A DNA stretch of 64,000 nt, from assembly GCA_900546225.1 (NCBI GenBank), contig URBZ01000004.1:7481-71480 (forward strand). The letters run 5' to 3'. The notes under the pieces were generated by a model. That model was not told where the DNA came from, ran no database searches, and saw nothing but the letters and a program-made list of their open reading frames with translations. The DNA comes from an uncultured Rickettsiales bacterium. Its GTDB lineage: Bacteria; Pseudomonadota; Alphaproteobacteria; Rs-D84. This document shows, in pieces, positions 16,676 through 24,093 of the stretch. Numbering within the stretch: the first letter of the stretch is position 1; every line of letters begins with the position of its first letter. A program made the translations under genes and the position numbers.

Positions 16676-18613
16676 ATGTCGGAAAAATTCAGAAAAATCG
16701 TGCACAGTCCCGAAGAGGCGGCGAAAAAACTGCGTAAAAAAATTGGTGCAACGCGTCCGGTGGAATATGTGCGTGCGCGCGCCACAGGCGACAAATTAAA
16801 TGCTGGTGCGGTTGCGGGTATCATGGCATTGGGCACGGCAAAGTGGTCTGCGTGGTTGGCGGCGGGCGGTACGCAATTTATGCTGTGGCTGGCGCGTGTG
16901 GCGGCATTGGATAACGCTATTTTGCGCCATATGGAAAAATCGGGCGCAGCCAAAGATGTTAAACTGAACAAGGACGGTACGGAAAATAAACTGTCCAAGT
17001 TCAGAAAAAAGAATCCAAATTTAGTTGCGCATTTGAAATGGTATTTTGCGCTGTCGCTGTTGGCGGGGGCGGGCGCGGCCACAATGAAATATGGGCCGGA
17101 CATTGTGCAAACAGTCCAAGAACGTCGCGCCGAACGCGAGGTAGACGAGGCGCGTCGTGGGACGTATGCCGCGTATCTGGACAAAATGCAGAGTATAACG
17201 CCATTCTTGATTGCAGACCTGATTGCCAAAGAAGGGATTCATGTTGACAGTAATGGTATGCATGTGCCGTATAAAGATTCGCGCGGGGTTTGGACGATTG
17301 GTTTTGGTTCGACAATGTTGAAAGATAAAACGCCTGTGACGGAAAAAACAAAACCAATCACAAATGACGAGGCATATGAACTGGCGCGTTGGCATTTGGA
17401 AGCGGGCGAAACGTACTTTATCATGTACTGTTATGACACGGCCGTGCCAGATGTTGATATTTCGACAACAGAACGTGCGCTGGGGACAGGGTCGATTGTA
17501 TATAATTCGTATTCTAAATTGATTGAAAATCCAAAGGCCAGAAATACCCGTGAACGTTTTGCGGCGTTGCGTGCGGATTTTGATGAATTTGGTTATGCGA
17601 CCCCAGACAGTTTGATTTTGCAACGCTTTGCCCAATACCCCATTTTAGAAAAAGACGAAACATCGTTTGGGCGTGAATGGTTGCACGGTGGCACGACGGA
17701 CATGCTGGGTGATAAACTGGGCGGATTCTTGGCCGGTGGTCGCGGTGTGCAATGGCGACGCTGGTTGGAGGCAGGGCTGTTCACCGGCGACATTACACCA
17801 AATATGTTGCTGGATTGTCCGGTAAACGGCATGTATGAGTTTTACAGATGCATGGACGAAGAAAAAGAAGCGTTCTTTATCGGTAATAATTCAGAAAACC
17901 GTCGTGTCAATCGTGATACGTATGCCAAGTTTTATAAATGGCTGGAAAATCCAGTGAATAAAAAAGGTTTGTCGTTGGCGCGGTGGAAGAAGATTAGCGA
18001 TTATCTGCCGCCGGATATTGTGGAACTGTGTCGCGGCGGAAAATGCGAATTGGGTAATCGCGAAATTGCCCGACATGTGCCAACGCTGGATACAGAAATT
18101 GGCAACACTGACAATATCGCGGTCAAGACGTATGTTTTGGAATATGATGAATTGTATGCTGATGCGATTGATTCATACAAGGCAGGGGACTTTGCGGCGG
18201 CGGCGGAAAAATACACAAATATGTTGTCGCTGTATCCGAACAATGCGTTGTTGCGAAATGATTTGGCGGCGACGTACAATAAATTGGGTATGTACAACGA
18301 TGCTATTACACAGGTGCGTGAAATTGTTCACCGTATTGGGGACAAGGGGCAATATGCGGCGGCGTACTATAATGCTGGGTTTGCGTATGAAAAACTGGGT
18401 AATCTGCAAAAGGCATTGGCGAACTATAAATTGGCATTGGCAAATGGTAATCGTCGTGTACAGCGTGACATAACGCGTGTGCGTGAAAATATGAACAAAG
18501 TATCATCACAGGGCAAGCGTATCGCGTTTGGTGGTGCGCGCGCAAAATTGCAAAATAAATCGCGTGGCGATTTGCTGGTTTACGGAATTGAACACAAGGG
18601 TAATATGGCATGA
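16676..18613 (+). CDS. Membrane-anchored GH24 lysozyme domain with C-terminal TPRs
   Basis: A 645-residue protein. The cytosolic N-terminal part is basic; a membrane span lies near residues 122-140 (WYFALSLLAGAGAATMKYG). A lysozyme-like GH24 domain spans about 165-330, and TPR-like helices span about 490-600 (AIDSYKAGDFAAAAEKYTNMLSLYPNN, then NAGFAYEKLGNLQKALANYKLAL). The GH24 catalytic Glu-Asp-Thr are all visible (IAKEG, YKDSRGVWTIGFGS), but Glu and Asp are 15 apart instead of the usual 9, from an insertion. Peptidoglycan cleavage is inferred. ATG 16676 has an AGGGA Shine-Dalgarno. Its stop overlaps the ybeY-lnt start (ATGA). Confidence 0.72.
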   Translation: MSEKFRKIVHSPEEAAKKLRKKIGATRPVEYVRARATGDKLNAGAVAGIMALGTAKWSAWLAAGGTQFMLWLARVAALDNAILRHMEKSGAAKDVKLNKDGTENKLSKFRKKNPNLVAHLKWYFALSLLAGAGAATMKYGPDIVQTVQERRAEREVDEARRGTYAAYLDKMQSITPFLIADLIAKEGIHVDSNGMHVPYKDSRGVWTIGFGSTMLKDKTPVTEKTKPITNDEAYELARWHLEAGETYFIMYCYDTAVPDVDISTTERALGTGSIVYNSYSKLIENPKARNTRERFAALRADFDEFGYATPDSLILQRFAQYPILEKDETSFGREWLHGGTTDMLGDKLGGFLAGGRGVQWRRWLEAGLFTGDITPNMLLDCPVNGMYEFYRCMDEEKEAFFIGNNSENRRVNRDTYAKFYKWLENPVNKKGLSLARWKKISDYLPPDIVELCRGGKCELGNREIARHVPTLDTEIGNTDNIAVKTYVLEYDELYADAIDSYKAGDFAAAAEKYTNMLSLYPNNALLRNDLAATYNKLGMYNDAITQVREIVHRIGDKGQYAAAYYNAGFAYEKLGNLQKALANYKLALANGNRRVQRDITRVRENMNKVSSQGKRIAFGGARAKLQNKSRGDLLVYGIEHKGNMA

Positions 18614-20616
18614 AGGTCTGGGTAAACTATAACGATAAACGTTGGAAAAAATATAAAATTGATTTTGAAAAAATCGTGCAGATGGCGGCTGGCCCTGCAT
18701 ACAAGGATTCAGAGGTTTCAATTACATTGACCAATGATGATGAAATTCATGCCTTGAATCGTCAGTGGCGCGGTATTGATAAACCGACGAATGTTTTGTC
18801 TTTTGAACTGGGTGATCCGGTGTTGCTGGGTGACATATACATATCATTGGATACTGTTGCACGTCAGGCGGCGGACGCAAAAATATCTGTGGCGGAACAT
18901 ACCGCGCATATGGTTGTGCATGGTACTTTACATTTAATGGGGTATGACCATATTACGGATGCGCAGGCCACAGAAATGGAATCTTTGGAAATAAAAATAA
19001 TGAAACGTTTGGGTTATAAAAATCCATATGCAGACGAATCGACGCCGGTATGCAACAGCGAAAAATGTTGTGTCGGCAGTCGGCTGATTTCTTTTTTAGA
19101 AAAATTCAAAATTCGTAAAAATGGTGTGATGCAATATATTGCGATGGCGATGCTGGGGTTGGCGACATCATTTGGTTTTGCCCCATTTAATATGTGGTGG
19201 TTGTCCGCCATTTCCATTGGTGCGGCGTACTATTTGATGGTGCGCGCGGCGGGCATCCGCGACGGGGTGGGGCGGCTGTGGTTGCGCGCAATACCGTTTG
19301 GCGCGACATACAGTGTATCTATGTTTTGGTGGACGCTGCATTCCATATACGTTGTGCCAGAATTGGCGGCACAATTTGCTGTTTGGACATTGCCGGCGTT
19401 GTTGGGGTTGGCGTTGTTTGGGGCGGTTGTGTTTGTGTGGCCGTTTGTTTTTGCAATCCGTACGCGCGTGGCATCTGGCGCACGTCCGTTTGTGTTTGCA
19501 GGACTGTGGACGCTGGTGTTGTGGTTGCGTGAATGGGTGTGTACTGGGTTTCCATGGAACCCAATTGCAAATATCACATTGCCGATGCCGATTGTTGCAA
19601 ATTCTATGTCGTTGTGGGGTGCGTTGGGGCTGACGTTTGTGGTGACAGGTTTAATTGCGGCAATAGTTGAATTTTTGCGTAATCGCAAAATATTTCTGCC
19701 GATGATTATTTTTATAATTCTGGCTGTATGTGGCGGTGCGTACGGTGCGCGTAATATTGCACTGTCAAATGTTGGGGCGGAAAGAGGTGCGGTAATGGTG
19801 CGTGTTGTTCAGCCCGCGCGGTCACAATCGGACAAGATTTCATATTCATCGCGCAATGACAGAATTGCCCGCGCAGTTGAAAATGTGCGCGGTTTGGTAA
19901 CACTGGCAGATGCGGCATCCGCCCCAGATTTAATTGTTTTTCCGGAAACAACATATCCGTTTGCGATTGTGCCAAACGATACATTGGAAATGGCGGCGCA
20001 ATTATCGCGACCGGTTATTATTGGCGCAACATATGCCCCCGCATCGGGCGTGTATAATTCAATGGTTGTGGCGGCGTTGGACGGCACAGTGCGTGATGTG
20101 TATAATAAATCGCACCTTGTTCCATTTGGGGAATACAGTCCGTTTGGTATTATGCCGTCGCCGGCAAATTTGACGGCGGGGGCGGGGGAAACCACAATTA
20201 CGGTGAATACTGCACATGGCGATTTTACATTTGCACCGGCAATTTGTTATGAAATTGTGTTTTCAGATTCATTGATTCCACGTGGTATAACACCGAACGC
20301 GATTATCAATATTACAAATGATACTTGGTTTGGGGCGACACCTGGAACGTATCAGCATCTGGATATGGTGCGCCGTTACGCAATCGAAAGTGGGTTGCCG
20401 GTTATTCGTGCAAACTATTCAGGAATCAGTGCGTTTGTTGGCGCAAATGGTGAAATAATTTCATCATTAGACATTGGCGCGGCTGGTACGGTTGACGGGT
20501 TTGTGTGGGGTGCGCATATGACGCCGTATCGTGCGATTGGCCGCAATGGCTGGTTGATAATCATATTGGCGTTTGCGGGGTCGGCGTCCGTACTGTTTAA
20601 CAAAAAATACCGGTAA
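18610..20616 (+). CDS. YbeY-Lnt fusion: rRNA-maturation endoribonuclease + apolipoprotein N-acyltransferase
   Basis: One uninterrupted 668-codon frame joins two normally separate proteins. Residues 1-150 are YbeY, a metal-dependent RNase in 16S rRNA maturation and quality control, with the zinc motif HGTLHLMGYDH. A linker of about 30 residues (containing CNSEKCC) follows. Residues about 178-668 are Lnt, which N-acylates lipoproteins: membrane spans, then a nitrilase domain with catalytic Glu (FPETTYP, about 445), Lys (YNKSHLVPFGEYSPFG, about 500) and Cys (APAICYEIVFSD, about 546). Alphaproteobacteria often have ybeY-corC-lnt in a row; here corC is absent and the flanking genes are fused. No Shine-Dalgarno stands before the internal Met at the junction. 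Confidence 0.9.
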   Translation: MKVWVNYNDKRWKKYKIDFEKIVQMAAGPAYKDSEVSITLTNDDEIHALNRQWRGIDKPTNVLSFELGDPVLLGDIYISLDTVARQAADAKISVAEHTAHMVVHGTLHLMGYDHITDAQATEMESLEIKIMKRLGYKNPYADESTPVCNSEKCCVGSRLISFLEKFKIRKNGVMQYIAMAMLGLATSFGFAPFNMWWLSAISIGAAYYLMVRAAGIRDGVGRLWLRAIPFGATYSVSMFWWTLHSIYVVPELAAQFAVWTLPALLGLALFGAVVFVWPFVFAIRTRVASGARPFVFAGLWTLVLWLREWVCTGFPWNPIANITLPMPIVANSMSLWGALGLTFVVTGLIAAIVEFLRNRKIFLPMIIFIILAVCGGAYGARNIALSNVGAERGAVMVRVVQPARSQSDKISYSSRNDRIARAVENVRGLVTLADAASAPDLIVFPETTYPFAIVPNDTLEMAAQLSRPVIIGATYAPASGVYNSMVVAALDGTVRDVYNKSHLVPFGEYSPFGIMPSPANLTAGAGETTITVNTAHGDFTFAPAICYEIVFSDSLIPRGITPNAIINITNDTWFGATPGTYQHLDMVRRYAIESGLPVIRANYSGISAFVGANGEIISSLDIGAAGTVDGFVWGAHMTPYRAIGRNGWLIIILAFAGSASVLFNKKYR

Positions 20617-20631
20617 TCACCGGTATTTTTA
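20602..20631. terminator. Bidirectional terminator between ybeY-lnt and the RHH gene
   Basis: ATACCGGT-AATC-ACCGGTAT with A-run before and T-run after. The hairpin includes the stop codon of the fusion gene and can stop both convergent units. Confidence 0.8.
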
Positions 20632-20826
20632 TTTATAATTTTTCAAAATCCAAACGCGAATTGCAGATGACAGATTGCGCGACCCGCGCGTGCGGTCAAT
20701 CTGGTTTATAATTCCGCTGGGGGTTGTGCCACGCACTGCGGCAATTTCATGCAGGGCGTCGACAAATTCTTCTTCCAGTGAAATACTGGTGTGATGGCCC
20801 GACAAAGATACAGATATTTTTTTCAT
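20629..20826 (-). CDS. Ribbon-helix-helix domain protein
   Basis: 65 residues, resembling the RHH_4 family common in alphaproteobacteria: KKISVSLSGHHTSISLEEEFVDALHEIA, then a helix-turn with GTTPSGIINQID and a conserved NLSSAIRVWIL. A small dimeric DNA-binding protein is expected. It is the last gene of a four-gene minus-strand unit, starting 3 bp after the stop of the previous gene. It may autoregulate that unit or be a passenger; nothing here shows an operator. Confidence 0.78.
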   Translation of the reverse strand: MKKISVSLSGHHTSISLEEEFVDALHEIAAVRGTTPSGIINQIDRTRGSRNLSSAIRVWILKNYK

Positions 20827-20829
20827 GAC

Positions 20830-21270
20830 TTAAATTTTCCCCGAGATTAAACAGTCCTGCATTGCGCGCACGCCATCGTCGTATTTGCGCAAAACTGATA
20901 AATTCAAATTGTCCAGCATAACGCATGTGCCAAAACTGTCAAATGCAAACCAGAACAAATCATTACGCCCGAATATCGTCAATCCGCGCAGACGCGGATT
21001 GCCCGCCAATTCGCGATTTAGATTCACAATATCTGGAATTGGATAACGCGCGCCACGTGAAACCTCGGTCGGGCCAAAGATATAACCCGAACCCAAATTT
21101 ATTGCGCCAGATGCGGCGTACAAATCAATCATAAATTTTGGCAACATTGCCGCGCGCATATTCTGCAACGCCATATTGGCCAGTATCAACGCATTATGTG
21201 GTGCGGGCGCAGACACGGTTGCGCCACGTGATTTCATTGCGGACAAAAATTCATCAATGGGTTGTGACAT
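20830..21270 (-). CDS. Unknown protein, weakly SMI1/KNR4 (SUKH)-like
   Basis: 146 residues, no signal peptide or membrane span. The central part (GSGYIFGPTEV, IPDIVNLNREL, LTIFGRNDLFWFAFDSFGTCVMLD) recalls the SMI1/KNR4 or YrhA-type fold of immunity and scaffold proteins, in which a residue-rich loop follows a 'G-x-x-fG' strand. The resemblance is from memory and weak. It is the third gene of a tightly packed minus-strand set: 3 bp after the 21274 gene and 3 bp before the RHH gene. Confidence 0.45.
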   Translation of the reverse strand: MSQPIDEFLSAMKSRGATVSAPAPHNALILANMALQNMRAAMLPKFMIDLYAASGAINLGSGYIFGPTEVSRGARYPIPDIVNLNRELAGNPRLRGLTIFGRNDLFWFAFDSFGTCVMLDNLNLSVLRKYDDGVRAMQDCLISGKI

Positions 21271-21273
21271 CGC

Positions 21274-21780
21274 TTACTCCATACCACGGGATTGCGCTAT
21301 TGCCGCGGCCAGTTGTGTCAATCTGTCTTCGGTTGCGTTGCCGCCATCGCCACCACCGCCCATATGCGCGGGTACAAAAACCTTCTTTGATGGATTGGGC
21401 AACCAAATCATTTCATTGCCGGATTGTTCGATAATAAATCTGTCCATATTATGTGCGAATGGAAACGTTGCACATAAAAACATATTGTCGGGGGAAATTG
21501 CACCGCCCCACATCATCGGTATGCGAAATCGCACCGACAGGTTTTCTGGCATGCGCGTTCCCATAATCAGCCCCATAAATTCATTCTGGGTTAAATTCAT
21601 GAATGCCAGTGTATCAACCGAATCGGTCAGTGATTCCATAAATGCATGCACGGCGGATTTGTACCGCGCGAACCAGTCCGCGTCAACATGCGCCGCAACC
21701 GGACGGTGACATACCAATGGAATGTCGTCCAGATTCAATTCGCGTGCGCGGCGTTGCGCTGTATCTTGTGACCATTGCAT
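21274..21780 (-). CDS. Unknown cytosolic protein
   Basis: 168 residues from the ATG at 21780; a TTG one codon upstream is possible. The ATG overlaps the stop of the preceding gene by one base (TGATG), so translation is likely coupled. No signal peptide or membrane span. Notable are a segment of regular hydrophobic strands (LSVRFRIPMMWGGAISPDNMFLCATFPF) and a C-terminal Gly-rich linker (AHMGGGGDGGNATEDRL). I do not recognise a family. Confidence 0.55.
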   Translation of the reverse strand: MQWSQDTAQRRARELNLDDIPLVCHRPVAAHVDADWFARYKSAVHAFMESLTDSVDTLAFMNLTQNEFMGLIMGTRMPENLSVRFRIPMMWGGAISPDNMFLCATFPFAHNMDRFIIEQSGNEMIWLPNPSKKVFVPAHMGGGGDGGNATEDRLTQLAAAIAQSRGME

Positions 21781-22688
21781 CAAATCTTGCCTATGTAATT
21801 TATAACGGTATCGATGTATTCAGAATATGCGTTAAAGTTTTCCGTGTCGTCAGTCGTTGTGGGTGGTGTATTCTGGCGCGTGGCGACATACTGGCGCAAT
21901 TCATCGATTGAATGAAATACCAAAATATCATTATGTTCAGATGTCGCATCGTCGCGTGCGTCCAGCACAAATCCGGTTACATTTATCGTGATATCTTCCA
22001 GTGTGTCGACAAAGACTGATGTCATTTTATCAATCGCCGCACGCATATCAGATACCCGTGCGCCATTTGCGCCCAGCCATAATGCCTCGTTCGTGCCGAT
22101 TGCCAACAGCGGTGTTTTTATACCGCCAATGCGGGCGGGCGTTTTAATGGTATATCCGGCATTTATAAACACCTGTTGAATATCGGCGTTTGTTGCCGCA
22201 ACCGCGACGGGGGTGTCGGGTTGTGCACCGTTTGGTGTGGACATTTGTGTGGGCTGCGTCGCAAATGAAATTGTATTCAGACGTGCAGGGCGCATGTCGG
22301 CCGATGGGCCGTTTTGCGCCGGTGCGGTTGGCGCGGCCGATGGCGCGATTGCTGGGGACGAAATCTGTTGATGTTGCGGTGTTGTATTTTGTTGTGGGGC
22401 AGTGTCGTGATTTTTTGATACACGCATAATGGGCAGACGAATTTTACGCAGGCGTGGTCGCATAATTAAATACAGCCCCACAATCATCATAAAAACAATA
22501 ACGACAAATGAAATGTAAAACAGTGGTTTGACGGGTGTCTGTATCGCCTGAATATACGCCAAATATTGCCAATGTGCGGACGACAATATGTTAAATCCAA
22601 ACATTGTGTTGAACCAAAAACAGGCCCCCAGCGTCATCGCCAGCAGCCACAACAACCCAAGCAACATATTATCAATTCTGCGTTTCAT
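21780..22688 (-). CDS. Unknown two-span membrane protein with Pro/Gln-rich linker
   Basis: About 302 residues from the ATG at 22688. Two membrane spans (about 5-25 and 50-75) are followed by a basic RPRLRKIRLPIMR stretch and a low-complexity Gln/Pro/Thr/Ala-rich linker (about residues 95-165). A globular C-terminal domain carries GIKTPLLAIGTNEALWLGANGARVSDMRAAIDKM. No family recognised. It is the first gene of a four-gene minus-strand unit. The minus-strand TATAAT at 22703-22698 lies 10 bp before the ATG. Confidence 0.6.
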   Translation of the reverse strand: MKRRIDNMLLGLLWLLAMTLGACFWFNTMFGFNILSSAHWQYLAYIQAIQTPVKPLFYISFVVIVFMMIVGLYLIMRPRLRKIRLPIMRVSKNHDTAPQQNTTPQHQQISSPAIAPSAAPTAPAQNGPSADMRPARLNTISFATQPTQMSTPNGAQPDTPVAVAATNADIQQVFINAGYTIKTPARIGGIKTPLLAIGTNEALWLGANGARVSDMRAAIDKMTSVFVDTLEDITINVTGFVLDARDDATSEHNDILVFHSIDELRQYVATRQNTPPTTTDDTENFNAYSEYIDTVINYIGKI

Positions 22689-22697
22689 TTGGCTTTT

Positions 22698-22721
22698 ATT
22701 ATAGCATATTTGTGATAAAGT
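22698..22721. promoter_or_regulatory. Overlapping divergent -10 elements
   Basis: Minus: TATAAT (22703-22698) for the 22688 gene. Plus: GATAAAGT (about 22714-22721) for the 22732 gene. Each lies about 10 bp from its start codon, and neither gene has a clear Shine-Dalgarno. Confidence 0.45.
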
Positions 22722-22731
22722 AAAAAGCGTA

Positions 22732-23406
22732 ATGATTGATACAGACGATATTCTTGAACATATTGGTGCGGCGGCGGGCATTTGGTGCGCGGCCGATACC
22801 GATACGCCTGATTTGGCGGCGGCGGCTGATTTGGTTGTGGCGCGTGGATTGCGTGATATTTCGGTTGCGCCCGCGGCTGTGCCGATTGTGTGGCCGTGGT
22901 TGGAACATACAAATGTTCAAATTGCCGCGCGTTTTTACCTGTCGCCCGCGTCGCGTGTTGCCACATTTGACGATGTATCGGATATTGCCGCCCGAATAAA
23001 TTCCGCGTTCAAACAGGGTGCGTCGGTGGCACAGGTGTTTATGCGATTGGTCGATGTTGCGTCGTTTGTTCAGAACCTGACCCCGATTCGTTCAGACCTG
23101 TTTTTTAACAAGGATTTGGTTATTGGGTTAAATATTGGTGAAATTGATGCATCAGATTGGGTGGAATTGATTGAAAACCTGAATCAAATCGGCGCGTCTT
23201 TGTTGTTGGTGTTGCCACAGGATCGTGGGTTAAAGTCCGATTTTGTTGGTCGCGTGTATGGTGTGTTGGACGGGCCGGTTGAAAAATTTAATGGTGCACT
23301 GCATTGGTATCTGGGGGCGGGGCAATCCCGCGCAGAACAGGTGGTGCGTTTGGCCACCGCGATGCAGCCCCAGATTATGCCACGCCTAAAATTCTGGGTC
23401 GCATGA
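22732..23406 (+). CDS. Unknown protein, possible TIM-barrel fold
   Basis: 224 residues, soluble. Alternating hydrophobic strands and helices (IVWPWLEHTNVQIAARFYLSP, LVIGLNIGEIDASDWVELIENLNQIGASLLLVL, GRVYGVLDG) suggest an alpha/beta barrel, but no active-site signature or family is recognised. The 3' end overlaps the convergent trmB gene by 21 bp. The start follows a possible -10 directly. Confidence 0.55.
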   Translation: MIDTDDILEHIGAAAGIWCAADTDTPDLAAAADLVVARGLRDISVAPAAVPIVWPWLEHTNVQIAARFYLSPASRVATFDDVSDIAARINSAFKQGASVAQVFMRLVDVASFVQNLTPIRSDLFFNKDLVIGLNIGEIDASDWVELIENLNQIGASLLLVLPQDRGLKSDFVGRVYGVLDGPVEKFNGALHWYLGAGQSRAEQVVRLATAMQPQIMPRLKFWVA

Positions 23407-24045
23407 CCCAGTGGTCAGTACCAGATATTTTGGTGCGGCCGTTTCTGCCATGTTTTTATGCTGGTAACGCGTCACAATCGTTTCAATGTCGGGCGTGTGC
23501 ATATGCATGCCAGATTCGCGCGCGCGTTCGGTTATCCAATCGAAATATTCCCAATGATCTGTGCCGATAATGATTTCGCCGTCATCGCACAGGTGCGCCG
23601 CCAGCATTTTTATAAATTCTGTTTGTAACAGGCGGCGTTTTTCATGCTTTGCCTTGGGCCACGGGTCGGGGTGCAGAATCCAAATCTGGTTAAATTTCAT
23701 ATTGCCTGTGCGCAGAAAATCACGCACATCGTCGGGGTAAATGCGAATATTTTTGTATTCTGGCAGAATTTCATTCGTTTTTTCATCTGTCATTGCACCC
23801 AACAGGGCTGCAACACCATTCATAAACGGTTCTGCGCCAATAATAAGTGCGTCGGGGTTATGAATTGCCAAATCGCGTACGTGTTCGCCTGCGCCAAAAC
23901 CGATTTCCAGAATGTTAAATTTGCCGGTCTTTTCGTCGTTTTTTGCAAAAATAGCCGGCAACACATTGTCCAACAAGTATTGTTTACGTGCAGACAGTTT
24001 TTTGCCGTGCCGGCGGCCAAAAGTTCTTATTTCTTGTTTTTCCAT
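23386..24045 (-). CDS. trmB: tRNA (guanine-N7-)-methyltransferase TrmB
   Basis: Methylates G46 in the tRNA variable loop using SAM. 219 residues, Rossmann methyltransferase fold. Motif I reads LEIGFGAGEHVRDLA, followed by GAEPFMNGVAALL. The family hallmark WILHPDPWPKAKHEKRRLLQTEF is intact, as is the substrate-binding IIIGTDHWEYFDW. It overlaps the 3' end of the convergent 22732 gene by 21 bp and diverges from gltX. Confidence 0.94.
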   Translation of the reverse strand: MEKQEIRTFGRRHGKKLSARKQYLLDNVLPAIFAKNDEKTGKFNILEIGFGAGEHVRDLAIHNPDALIIGAEPFMNGVAALLGAMTDEKTNEILPEYKNIRIYPDDVRDFLRTGNMKFNQIWILHPDPWPKAKHEKRRLLQTEFIKMLAAHLCDDGEIIIGTDHWEYFDWITERARESGMHMHTPDIETIVTRYQHKNMAETAAPKYLVLTTGSCDPEF

Positions 24046-24093
24046 ATATTTAGTATAGAATCCGATATGTTATAAAACAAGGTAAATATAAAT

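Noticed and set aside
16676..18613. Prophage endolysin
   Set aside because: No holin, spanin or other phage genes nearby. The membrane anchor and TPRs point to a cellular protein.
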